From Streptomyces caeruleatus (GTDB lineage Bacteria > Actinomycetota > Actinomycetes > Streptomycetales > Streptomycetaceae), in assembly GCF_001514235.1 (NCBI RefSeq), contig NZ_KQ948934.1:62001-126000 (forward strand): a DNA stretch of 64,000 nucleotides. The letters are read 5' to 3'. Shown one piece after another: positions 53,617-64,000 of this stretch (position 1 is the stretch's first letter; each line of letters starts with the position of its first letter). The position numbers and the translations under genes were made by a program. The notes beneath the pieces were generated by a model, which worked only from the letters and a program-made list of their open reading frames with translations, made no database searches and was not told the DNA's origin.

Positions 53617-53940
53617 TCAGGAGCCGGTGCTGCCGAACTCGCGCTCCAGGGAAGCGATCTGGTTCGAGCCGAGGCCACGCACGCGGCGGCTCTCGGAGAT
53701 GCCGAGTCGCTCCATGATCTGCTTGGCGCGGACCTTGCCCACGCCCGGCAGGGACTCAAGCAGGGCGGAGACCTTCATCTTGCCGATGACGTCGTTCTCC
53801 TGGCCCTGCTTGATGACCTCGTGAAGCGAGGCGCCGGAGTGCTTGAGTCGATTCTTGACCTCGGCCCGCTCCCGGCGAGCCGCGGCGGCCTTTTCGAGCG
53901 CGGCTGCGCGCTGTTCAGGGGTAAGGGGCGGAAGAGCCAC
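53617..53940 (-). CDS. mihF: Actinobacterial integration host factor
   Basis: The 107-residue DNA-binding nucleoid protein has the mIHF/sIHF pattern: a basic N-terminal helix (AAAARRERAEVKNRLKHSGA) and a helix-two-turn-helix DNA-binding segment with LLESLPGVGKVRAKQIMERL. It is unrelated to Enterobacterial IHF. In Streptomyces it affects nucleoid compaction, sporulation and antibiotic production. It starts at GTG 53940. The 298-base region upstream (53941-54238) carries no gene and should hold its promoter. Confidence 0.96.
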   Translation of the reverse strand: MALPPLTPEQRAAALEKAAAARRERAEVKNRLKHSGASLHEVIKQGQENDVIGKMKVSALLESLPGVGKVRAKQIMERLGISESRRVRGLGSNQIASLEREFGSTGS

Positions 53941-54238
53941 GCCTACGTCACCTCGGATGTTGACTGTCGGATACGGACCGGTGAGGAACCTAGTCGCCCC
54001 ACACCTGGGGAGCCACGAGCAACACGCTTGCCCGTTGACTCTCGTCGGAGACTAGCGGCCAAGTCCGCCAGAGTCAGCGAGAACAGCGGAAAAGTCCTGG
54101 TCAGCCTCCGCCAGGCCGGACATTTAGGACATAATGCCCTGGATTTGAGGATGTATTCAGACTCAAGTCGGCCGGGAGCCACTCGACGAAGCACTCATCG
54201 GAGGATTCGCGGAGCGGCTCGAACGCCCCTGACGGCAG

Positions 54239-55084
54239 TCAGACACCCGCCACAGCGACCCTGACGTCTTCGGCGAAGCGTGACGCGGCGTCACGCAGCG
54301 CGACGACGTCGGGACCGTGCCGCAGCACACCCCGGCTGACGTTCGGCACGACGTTGCGCGCGGCGGCGCCGAACACCCGGGGAATGTCCGCCGGCGTGGC
54401 GCCCTGGGCACCGATGCCGGGGGCGAGCAGGGGACCGTTGATGTCGAGCTCGTACGACGACAGGTCTCCGAGGGTGGCGCCGACGACCGCCCCGAAGGAG
54501 CCCAGCGGCTCCTCCCCCACGTTCTCGGCCGCCAGGTGCGCCAGCATCGTCGCGCCCACGGTGCGGCCGTCCGCGCGGATGGCGTGCTGGACCTCGCCGC
54601 CCTCCGGATTCGAGGTCAGCGCGAGCACGAACAGGCCGGTGCCGCTCTCCCGGGCCAGCGCGACGGCGGGCGAGAGCGAGCCGTAGCCGAGGTAGGGCGA
54701 GACGGTCAGCGCGTCGGAGAAGAGCGGCGAGTCCTTGCGGAGGAAGGACTCGGCGTACGCGGCCATGGTGGAGCCGATGTCGCCGCGCTTGGCGTCCATC
54801 ACCACCAGCGCACCGGCCGCCCGCGCCTCCTCGACCGACTTCTCCAGAACCGCGACGCCGCGCGAGCCGAAGCGCTCGAAGAAGGCGCTCTGCGGCTTGA
54901 GCACGGCGACCCGGTCGGCCATCGCCTCGACGACCGTGCGGCTGAACCGCTCCAGACCGGCCACGTCGTCGTTCAGGCCCCACTCGGAGAGCAGGGACGC
55001 GTGCGGGTCGATGCCTACGCACAGCGGGCCGCGTTCGTCCATCGCGCGGCGGAGGCGTGCACCGAAGGATTCCAGGACAGTCAT
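54239..55084 (-). CDS. pyrF: Orotidine 5'-phosphate decarboxylase (type 2)
   Basis: The 281-residue enzyme decarboxylates OMP to UMP, the last step of the pathway. VVMDAKRGDIGSTMA carries the Asp-Lys-Asp catalytic array, and CVGIDPHASLL near the N-terminus is typical of the longer type 2 group. ATG 55084 overlaps the pyrD stop by four bases. It is the last gene of the pyr operon. Confidence 0.97.
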   Translation of the reverse strand: MTVLESFGARLRRAMDERGPLCVGIDPHASLLSEWGLNDDVAGLERFSRTVVEAMADRVAVLKPQSAFFERFGSRGVAVLEKSVEEARAAGALVVMDAKRGDIGSTMAAYAESFLRKDSPLFSDALTVSPYLGYGSLSPAVALARESGTGLFVLALTSNPEGGEVQHAIRADGRTVGATMLAHLAAENVGEEPLGSFGAVVGATLGDLSSYELDINGPLLAPGIGAQGATPADIPRVFGAAARNVVPNVSRGVLRHGPDVVALRDAASRFAEDVRVAVAGV

Positions 55085-56196
55085 GCGGCTTCCTCTGGCT
55101 TCCTGACGTCGGCGCCGACCGCGTCGGCGAGGGTGACGTACGGGCTGGTCCGCAGGCGGGCGGCGAGCCCCTTGTGGATGGCGCGGCCCCAGAAGGGCCC
55201 CTCGTAGATGAAGGCGCTGTAGCCCTGGACCAGCGTGGCACCGGCCAGGATGCGCTGCCAGGCGTCCTCGGCGTTCTCGATGCCGCCGACGCCCACGAGT
55301 GTGATCCGATCGCCCACGCGCGCGTACAGGCGCCGCAACACCTCCAGCGAGCGTGCCTTCAGGGGCGCGCCGGAGAGACCGCCGACCTCCTTGACCAGTG
55401 AGGGTTCGGATTTCAAACCGAGGCTCTCGCGCGCGATGGTGGTGTTCGTGGCGATGATCCCGTCCAGACCGAGCTCGACGGCCAGGTCGGCGACCGCGTC
55501 GACGTCCTCGTCGGCGAGGTCCGGCGCGATCTTCACCAGCAGCGGCACACGGCGGCTGGTCACTGTGCGGTCGGCGGCCTCGCGCACGGCGGTCAGCAGG
55601 GGGCGCAGCGACTCGGTGGCCTGGAGGTTGCGCAGGCCGGGCGTGTTGGGCGAGGAGACGTTGACCACCAGGTAGTCGGCGTACGGCGCCAGCCGCTCCG
55701 TCGACTTCACGTAGTCGCCGGCGGCCTCCGCCTCCGGGACGACCTTGGTCTTGCCGATGTTGACGCCCACGACGGTCCTGAAGACCGGCTCACGGGACGC
55801 CAGGCGGGCCGCCACGGCCAGCGAGCCCTCGTTGTTGAAGCCCATGCGGTTGATCAGCGCCCGGTCCTTCACGAGGCGGAACAGCCGCTTCTTGGGGTTG
55901 CCCGGCTGGGCCTCCCCCGTGACGGTGCCGATCTCGACGTGGTCGAAGCCCAGCATCGACATGCCGTCGATCGCGACCGCGTTCTTGTCGAAGCCTGCGG
56001 CGAGTCCGAAGGGGCCGTGCATGCGCAGTCCGAAGGCCTCGGTCCGCAGTTCCTGGTACCGGGGCGCGAGGGCGGCGGCGACGAAGGTGCGCAGCACGGG
56101 GATGCGGACGGCGAGCCGGATCCAGCGGAAGGCCAGGTAGTGGGCCTGTTCCGGGTCCATCCGTTTGAAGACGAGATTGAAGAAGATCTTGTACAT
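55081..56196 (-). CDS. pyrD: Dihydroorotate dehydrogenase, quinone-linked (class 2)
   Basis: The 371-residue FMN enzyme oxidises dihydroorotate to orotate and passes electrons to quinone. The N-terminal amphipathic extension (MYKIFFNLVFKRMDPEQAHY) is the membrane-docking part that defines class 2. The catalytic Ser is in VNVSSPNTPGLRNLQ, and NTTIAR and VGGIENAEDA are flavin contacts. ATG 56196 follows carB by 51 bases, with a strong hairpin between. Confidence 0.96.
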   Translation of the reverse strand: MYKIFFNLVFKRMDPEQAHYLAFRWIRLAVRIPVLRTFVAAALAPRYQELRTEAFGLRMHGPFGLAAGFDKNAVAIDGMSMLGFDHVEIGTVTGEAQPGNPKKRLFRLVKDRALINRMGFNNEGSLAVAARLASREPVFRTVVGVNIGKTKVVPEAEAAGDYVKSTERLAPYADYLVVNVSSPNTPGLRNLQATESLRPLLTAVREAADRTVTSRRVPLLVKIAPDLADEDVDAVADLAVELGLDGIIATNTTIARESLGLKSEPSLVKEVGGLSGAPLKARSLEVLRRLYARVGDRITLVGVGGIENAEDAWQRILAGATLVQGYSAFIYEGPFWGRAIHKGLAARLRTSPYVTLADAVGADVRKPEEAA

Positions 56197-56210
56197 GGTT
56201 CCCTCACGAA

Positions 56211-56240
56211 GAGGGGGACACCGTTTCCGGTGTCCCCCTC
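56211..56240 (-). terminator. Strong intra-operon hairpin between carB and pyrD
   Basis: GAGGGGGACACCG (56211-56223) and CGGTGTCCCCCTC (56228-56240) form a perfect 13-base-pair stem. On the minus-strand RNA the loop is GAAA, a GNRA tetraloop. It begins seven bases after the carB stop. It may be a partial terminator or an mRNA processing and stability element. Confidence 0.65.
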
Positions 56241-56247
56241 AGGGCTG

Positions 56248-59548
<3,301 letters not shown>

Positions 59549-59556
<8 letters not shown>

Positions 59557-60691
59557 GCTGGCCCTCCATCAGGGATACGAAGCGGTCGAACAGGTAGGCG
59601 GCGTCGTGCGGGCCCGCTGCCGCTTCGGGGTGGTACTGGACGCTGAAGGCCGGCTTGTCGAGGAGGTGAAGGCCCTCCACCACGTTGTCGTTGAGGCAGA
59701 CGTGGGAGACCTCGGCGCGGCCGTAGGGGGTCTCGGAGACCTTGTCGGTCGGGGCGTCGACGGCGAAGCCGTGGTTGTGCGCGGTGACCTCGACCTTGCC
59801 GGTCGTGCGGTCCTGCACCGGCTGGTTGATGCCGCGGTGGCCGTACTTCAGCTTGTACGTGCCGAAGCCCAGCGCACGCCCCAGGATCTGGTTGCCGAAG
59901 CAGATGCCGAAGAGCGGGGTGCCGCGCTCCAGGACCGCCTGCATGACCGAGACCGGGTGGTCGGCGGTGGACGGGTCGCCCGGGCCGTTGGAGAAGAACA
60001 CGCCGTCGGGGTTGACGGCGTACACGTCCTCGGCGGTCGCCGTCGCGGGCAGCACGTGCACCTCGATGCCGCGCTCGGCCATCCGGTGCGGGGTCATGCC
60101 CTTGATGCCGAGGTCGACGGCGGCGACGGTGAACTTCTTCGTGCCGATCGCCGGGACGACGTAGGCCTCCTTGGTGGCGACCTCGGCGGAGAGGTCGGCG
60201 CCCTTCATCTCGGGGGCCTGGCGGACCTCGGCGAGCATGGTGCCCTCGTCGGGCAGCGCGTTGCCGGAGAAGATGCCGACGCGCATGGCGCCGCGCTCGC
60301 GCAGGTGGCGGGTGAGCGCGCGGGTGTCGATGCCGGAGATCCCGACGACGCCCTGGTGGCGCAGCTCGTCGTCCAGCGAGCGCCGGGAGCGCCAGTTGGA
60401 CGGCACGCGCGCGGGGTCGCGCACGACGTAGCCGGCGACCCAGATCTGCTTGCTCTCCGGGTCCTCGTCGTTGACGCCGGTGTTGCCGACGTGCGGGGCC
60501 GTCATCACGACGACCTGGCGGTGGTAGGACGGGTCGGTGAGGGTCTCCTGGTAGCCGGTCATTCCGGTGGAGAACACGGCCTCGCCGAAGGTCACCCCCA
60601 CGGCCCCGTAGGCGCGGCCGCGGAAGATCCGGCCGTCCTCCAGGACGAGTACCGCAGGAACCTTGTCGGCTCCCCTTGTGGAGGTCGTCAT
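59549..60691 (-). CDS. carA: Carbamoyl-phosphate synthase small subunit
   Basis: The 380-residue glutaminase subunit feeds ammonia to CarB. It has an N-terminal CPSase domain (VLVLEDGRIFRGRAYGAVGV) and a C-terminal class I amidotransferase domain with the catalytic Cys in GICFGNQILGRAL and the His-Glu pair in VQYHPEAAAG. ATG 60691 overlaps the stop of the preceding gene by four bases. Confidence 0.98.
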
Positions 60692-61275
60692 CGTTCGGCG
60701 CCTTCCGTGCTGTTGGTGTTGATCATGGAGTTAATGACGTCGACCCACTCGTTGTGCTCCGCCGCGTGGTCCGAGCGGAAGCCGGAGTCGATCAGGCGGT
60801 CACCGTGTGCCCAGGTCACGACGAGCAGTCCGCCCTCGGTGAGGACCTTGCCCGCGATGCCCTTGTCGAGCCGGGCCTCGCGCAGCCGGTCGGCCGGGAC
60901 GAAGAAGTCGGCCGCGCCGGGGCGTACGACGTCCAGTCCCGCGTCCGTCAGCGTGAGCTCGACCCGGCTGCGGGTGCCGAGGCCGTGCGCCACGATGCGG
61001 TCCAGCCACTGACCCGCGGTGGTCGAGCCGTGGTAGCGGCCGCTCATGCTCAGTCTGGCCGGGCCGGGGTCGTCCGGCGCGCTGGGCAGCTCGGGGAGGT
61101 CGCCCTGGAGCGTGCCACGCCACTTCCAGCCCTCGCGCATCAGCCAGTAGACGAGCGCGACGAAGAGGGCGAGTCCGACGACCCAGCCGACGCGTGCGGC
61201 CCAGTCGGTCACTTCGGCCGACTTCTGTTCGGCCGCGAGTCCGGTGCCGGCTGCGAGCAGTGTTGCAGGTGTCAC
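60688..61275 (-). CDS. PH-like domain membrane protein of the pyr operon
   Basis: The 195-residue protein has one hydrophobic helix (about residues 28-46, VGWVVGLALFVALVYWLM) followed by a beta-rich PH-like domain with LTDAGLDVVRPGAADFFVPA and VTWAHGDRL. It is a regular but uncharacterised member of actinobacterial pyr operons between pyrC and carA. It overlaps both neighbours by four bases, so synthesis is coupled to pathway enzymes. A role in anchoring or sensing is only a guess. Confidence 0.85.
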   Translation of the reverse strand: MTPATLLAAGTGLAAEQKSAEVTDWAARVGWVVGLALFVALVYWLMREGWKWRGTLQGDLPELPSAPDDPGPARLSMSGRYHGSTTAGQWLDRIVAHGLGTRSRVELTLTDAGLDVVRPGAADFFVPADRLREARLDKGIAGKVLTEGGLLVVTWAHGDRLIDSGFRSDHAAEHNEWVDVINSMINTNSTEGAER

Positions 61276-62558
61276 GTGAGCTTCCCGTCGACGAGCGTGG
61301 CCTTGCCCCGGAGCCACGTGTGGGTCACACGGCCCGGCAGCTCGCGCCCCTCGTACGGAGTGTTGCGGCTGCGCGAGGCGAAGCCCTCGGGGTCCACGGA
61401 CCCACGGTATTCCGTGTCGACGAGCGTGAGGTTGGCGGGCTCACCAGCCGAGACGGGCCGTCCGTGTCCCTTGGCCTGCCCGATCTCGGCGGGCTTGAAG
61501 GACATGCGCTCGGCGACCCCGGCCCAGGTGAGGAGCCCGGTGTCCACCATGGTCTCCTGCACCACTGACAACGCGGTCTCCAGGCCGACCATCCCCATGG
61601 CGGCCGCGGCCCACTCGCAGTCCTTGTCCTCGTGCGGGTGCGGGGCGTGGTCGGTGGCGACGATGTCGATCGTGCCGTCGGCGAGCGCCTCGCGCAGTGC
61701 CAGCACGTCACGCTCGGTGCGCAGCGGCGGGTTCACCTTGTAGACCGGGTTGTACGTGCGGACCAGCTCGTCGGTGAGGAGGAGGTGGTGCGGGGTGACC
61801 TCAGCGGTGACGTCGATGCCGCGGGACTTGGCCCAGCGGACGATCTCCACCGAGCCGGCGGTCGAGAGGTGGCAGATGTGCACGCGGGAGCCGACGTGCT
61901 CGGCGAGTAGGACATCCCGGGCGATGATCGATTCTTCGGCCACCGCGGGCCAGCCCCCGAGCCCCAGCTCGGCGGAGACGATGCCCTCGTTCATCTGGGC
62001 GCCCTCGGTCAGCCGCGGCTCCTGCGCGTGCTGGGCGACGACACCGCCGAAGGCCTTCACGTACTCCAGTGCCCGGCGCATCATCACGGCGTCGTCGACG
62101 CACTTGCCGTCGTCGGAGAAGACGGTGACCCCGGCGGCCGACTCGTGCATGGCGCCGAGCTCGGCGAGCTTCTTGCCCTCCAGGCCGACGGTGACGGCGC
62201 CGATGGGCTGTACGTCGCAGTAGCCGTGCTCCTGGCCGAGCCGGTAGACCTGCTCGACGACACCGGCCGTGTCGGCGACCGGGAAGGTGTTGGCCATGGC
62301 GAACACGGACGTGTAACCGCCGGAGGCGGCCGCGCGCGTGCCGGTCAGCACGGTCTCGGAGTCCTCGCGGCCGGGCTCACGCAGATGGGTGTGCAGGTCG
62401 ACCAGGCCCGGCAGCAGCACCTTGCCGGCCGCCTCGACGACCTGGGCGCCCTCGTCCGAGAGCCCCGTGCCGACCGCCTCGATGACGGCACCGTCGATCA
62501 GCACGTCCTGCGGCTCGCCGCCGAGCACCTTCGCACCACGGATCAGGATCTTGCTCAT
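61272..62558 (-). CDS. pyrC: Dihydroorotase
   Basis: The 428-residue amidohydrolase closes carbamoyl aspartate to dihydroorotate. Metal ligands are in DLHTHLREPG near residue 52, HICHLST and ATDHAPHPHED. It is a type I enzyme of the monofunctional kind, which often associates with aspartate carbamoyltransferase. ATG 62558 lies five bases after the pyrB stop. Confidence 0.97.
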   Translation of the reverse strand: MSKILIRGAKVLGGEPQDVLIDGAVIEAVGTGLSDEGAQVVEAAGKVLLPGLVDLHTHLREPGREDSETVLTGTRAAASGGYTSVFAMANTFPVADTAGVVEQVYRLGQEHGYCDVQPIGAVTVGLEGKKLAELGAMHESAAGVTVFSDDGKCVDDAVMMRRALEYVKAFGGVVAQHAQEPRLTEGAQMNEGIVSAELGLGGWPAVAEESIIARDVLLAEHVGSRVHICHLSTAGSVEIVRWAKSRGIDVTAEVTPHHLLLTDELVRTYNPVYKVNPPLRTERDVLALREALADGTIDIVATDHAPHPHEDKDCEWAAAAMGMVGLETALSVVQETMVDTGLLTWAGVAERMSFKPAEIGQAKGHGRPVSAGEPANLTLVDTEYRGSVDPEGFASRSRNTPYEGRELPGRVTHTWLRGKATLVDGKLT

Positions 62559-62563
62559 CTGTC

Positions 62564-63544
62564 TTACTTCTCCTCGGTGGTACGGGCGTGGGTGAGGGCG
62601 GGTTCGTTGCCGCCGAGCAGCAGGTACAGAACGGCCATCCGGATGGACACTCCGTTTGCGACCTGCTCGACGACGGTGCAACGTTCCGAGTCGGCGACCT
62701 CTGCGGTGATCTCCATGCCGCGCACCATCGGGCCGGGGTGCATCACGATGGCGTGCTCGGGCATCCGCGCCATGCGGTCGCCGTCGAGTCCGTAGCGCCG
62801 CGAGTACTCGCGCTCGGTCGGGAAGAACGCGGCGTTCATACGCTCGCGCTGCACGCGCAGCATCATCACCGCGTCGGTCTTGGCCAGGGTGCTGTCGAGG
62901 TCGTACGACACCTCGCAGGGCCAGGTCTCGACGCCGACCGGCACCAGGGTCGGCGGGGCGACGAGGGTGACCTCGGCGCCGAGGGTGTGCAGCAGGTCGA
63001 CGTTGGAGCGGGCGACCCGGCTGTGCAGGACGTCGCCGACGATCGTGATGCGCCGGCCGTTGAGGTCCTGGCCGAGCCCGGCGTCCCGGCCGACGAGCCG
63101 GCGGCGCATGGTGAAGGCGTCCAGCAGGGCCTGGGTGGGGTGCTGGTGGGTGCCGTCGCCCGCGTTGATGACGGCTGCGTCGATCCAGCCGGAGTTGGCG
63201 AGGCGGTACGGCGCTCCGGAGGCGCCGTGCCGGATGACGACGGCGTCGACGCCCATGGCCTCCAGGGTCTGCGCGGTGTCCTTCAGGGACTCGCCCTTGG
63301 AGACGCTCGACCCCTTGGCGGTGAAGTTGATGACGTCGGCGGAGAGGCGCTTCTCGGCGGCCTCGAAGGAGATACGCGTGCGCGTGGAGTCCTCGAAGAA
63401 GAGGTTCACGACGGTGCGGCCGCGCAGGGTCGGCAGCTTCTTGATCGGCCGGTCGGCGACCCGCGCCATCTCCTCGGCGGTGTCGAGGATCAGGACGGCG
63501 TCGTCGCGGGTGAGGTCGGCGGCCGAGATGAGATGACGCTGCAT
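62564..63544 (-). CDS. pyrB: Aspartate carbamoyltransferase catalytic subunit
   Basis: The 326-residue enzyme condenses carbamoyl phosphate with aspartate. FFEDSTRTRISFE binds carbamoyl phosphate. HPTQALLDAF and MHPGPMVRGMEI complete the active site, and ITIVGDVLHSRVARSN opens the second domain. No pyrI regulatory chain is present, so control is probably through PyrR and operon expression. The start is ATG 63544. Confidence 0.97.
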   Translation of the reverse strand: MQRHLISAADLTRDDAVLILDTAEEMARVADRPIKKLPTLRGRTVVNLFFEDSTRTRISFEAAEKRLSADVINFTAKGSSVSKGESLKDTAQTLEAMGVDAVVIRHGASGAPYRLANSGWIDAAVINAGDGTHQHPTQALLDAFTMRRRLVGRDAGLGQDLNGRRITIVGDVLHSRVARSNVDLLHTLGAEVTLVAPPTLVPVGVETWPCEVSYDLDSTLAKTDAVMMLRVQRERMNAAFFPTEREYSRRYGLDGDRMARMPEHAIVMHPGPMVRGMEITAEVADSERCTVVEQVANGVSIRMAVLYLLLGGNEPALTHARTTEEK

Positions 63545-63622
63545 CTGTCAGGCTCCGTAAGGCAGTTCGGGAGATTACGGGCAAGTGCGGGCATGCCGAA
63601 GGGAGGCGTTCCCGCCGGCTTG

Positions 63623-64000
63623 CTACGGGGTCTGCTTGGCACCGAGCAGCACGGTGTCGCGACCGTCCTCCTCGGCGAGCTGGACCTTGACCGTCTCCCG
63701 CAACGAGGTGGGGAGGTTCTTGCCGACGTAGTCGGCGCGGATGGGCAGTTCGCGGTGGCCTCTGTCGACGAGGACCGCGAGCTGCACCGCACGGGGGCGC
63801 CCGATGTCGTTCAGTGCGTCGAGGGCGGCGCGGATGGTGCGGCCGGAGAACAGGACGTCGTCGACGAGGACGACGAGGCGGCCGTCGATGCCGTCACCGG
63901 GGATCTCGGTGCGGGCCAGCGCACGCGGCGGGTGCATGCGCAGGTCGTCGCGGTACATGGTGATGTCGAGCGAGCCGACCGGGATCTTGCGCTCGGTGAT
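63623..64000 (-). CDS. pyrR: PyrR bifunctional regulator / uracil phosphoribosyltransferase (N-terminus cut)
   Basis: The C-terminal 125 residues are inside the window. VVLVDDVLFSGRTIRAALDA is the PRPP-binding signature, and VDRGHRELPIRADYVGKNLP is typical of PyrR. The protein binds pyr mRNA or senses UMP to control the operon and has weak uracil phosphoribosyltransferase activity. It is the first gene of the operon, 78 bases before pyrB; the start lies beyond the right edge. Confidence 0.95.
   Translation of the reverse strand: MTERKIPVGSLDITMYRDDLRMHPPRALARTEIPGDGIDGRLVVLVDDVLFSGRTIRAALDALNDIGRPRAVQLAVLVDRGHRELPIRADYVGKNLPTSLRETVKVQLAEEDGRDTVLLGAKQTP

Overview
The window is a very GC-rich stretch of an actinobacterial chromosome. 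The codon bias, frequent GTG/TTG starts, actinobacterial IHF, a helicase-degenerate PriA, a GuaB1-type enzyme and an SCO1431-family micro-protein all point to Streptomyces. The order pyrR-pyrB-pyrC-orf-carA-carB-pyrD-pyrF-mihF-gmk-rpoZ-coaBC-metK-priA-(orf)-fmt-rsmB-(MMPL)-rpe is the conserved core arrangement I know from S. coelicolor relatives. No tRNA, rRNA, insertion sequence, prophage or CRISPR array was seen. Assignments come from reading motifs by eye; no database search was run.

Left part (1-8 kb): the end of an unrecognised gene, an acyl-CoA dehydrogenase, a GH18 chitinase under a DasR-type promoter, a TetR regulator, a 46-residue membrane protein, a Tat-exported C39-like protein preceded by another DasR-like site, an amino-acid permease and an unknown helical protein. 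Around 8-14 kb: a uridine-kinase-like ATPase with no standard start codon, an 18-codon putatively leaderless ORF fused to a terminator, an orphan EccA/CbbX-type AAA+ ATPase and two overlapping CNNM/CorC-type membrane proteins.

14-22 kb: a minus-strand operon under an FMN riboswitch, ribE-ribM-ribBA-ribH-hisE-hisG-(PH protein), closed by an intrinsic terminator. It joins riboflavin synthesis and uptake to two histidine steps. Next to it lies a second chitinase (GH18 plus CBM5/12) whose promoter copies the layout of the first. 22-30 kb: an ECF41 sigma factor with a matching promoter in front of its neighbouring NAD(P)-binding protein, a ROK regulator divergent from an MFS carrier, a uracil permease, a GH6 glycosidase, a DUF5995 protein and a luciferase-like flavin oxidoreductase.

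30-38 kb: a probable lysine-degradation island. It holds a DavA-like amidase and DavB-like lysine 2-monooxygenase in one operon, and a CAT-family permease with an Lrp/AsnC regulator in another. Both operons are preceded by helically phased TTGCG repeats, which suggests common Lrp control. A truncated secreted-protein gene and an MFS carrier lie between them. 37-44 kb: GuaB1, a barstar homologue, a SorC-type regulator, rpe and an MMPL transporter whose 3' end runs into a six-unit tandem repeat.

44-64 kb: core housekeeping genes: rsmB, fmt, a small HTH-like protein gene, priA, metK, coaBC, rpoZ, gmk, mihF and the complete de novo pyrimidine pathway to UMP, with pyrR cut by the right edge. Two copies of a hairpin-rich dispersed repeat (11.3 and 44.1 kb) both sit between convergent genes.
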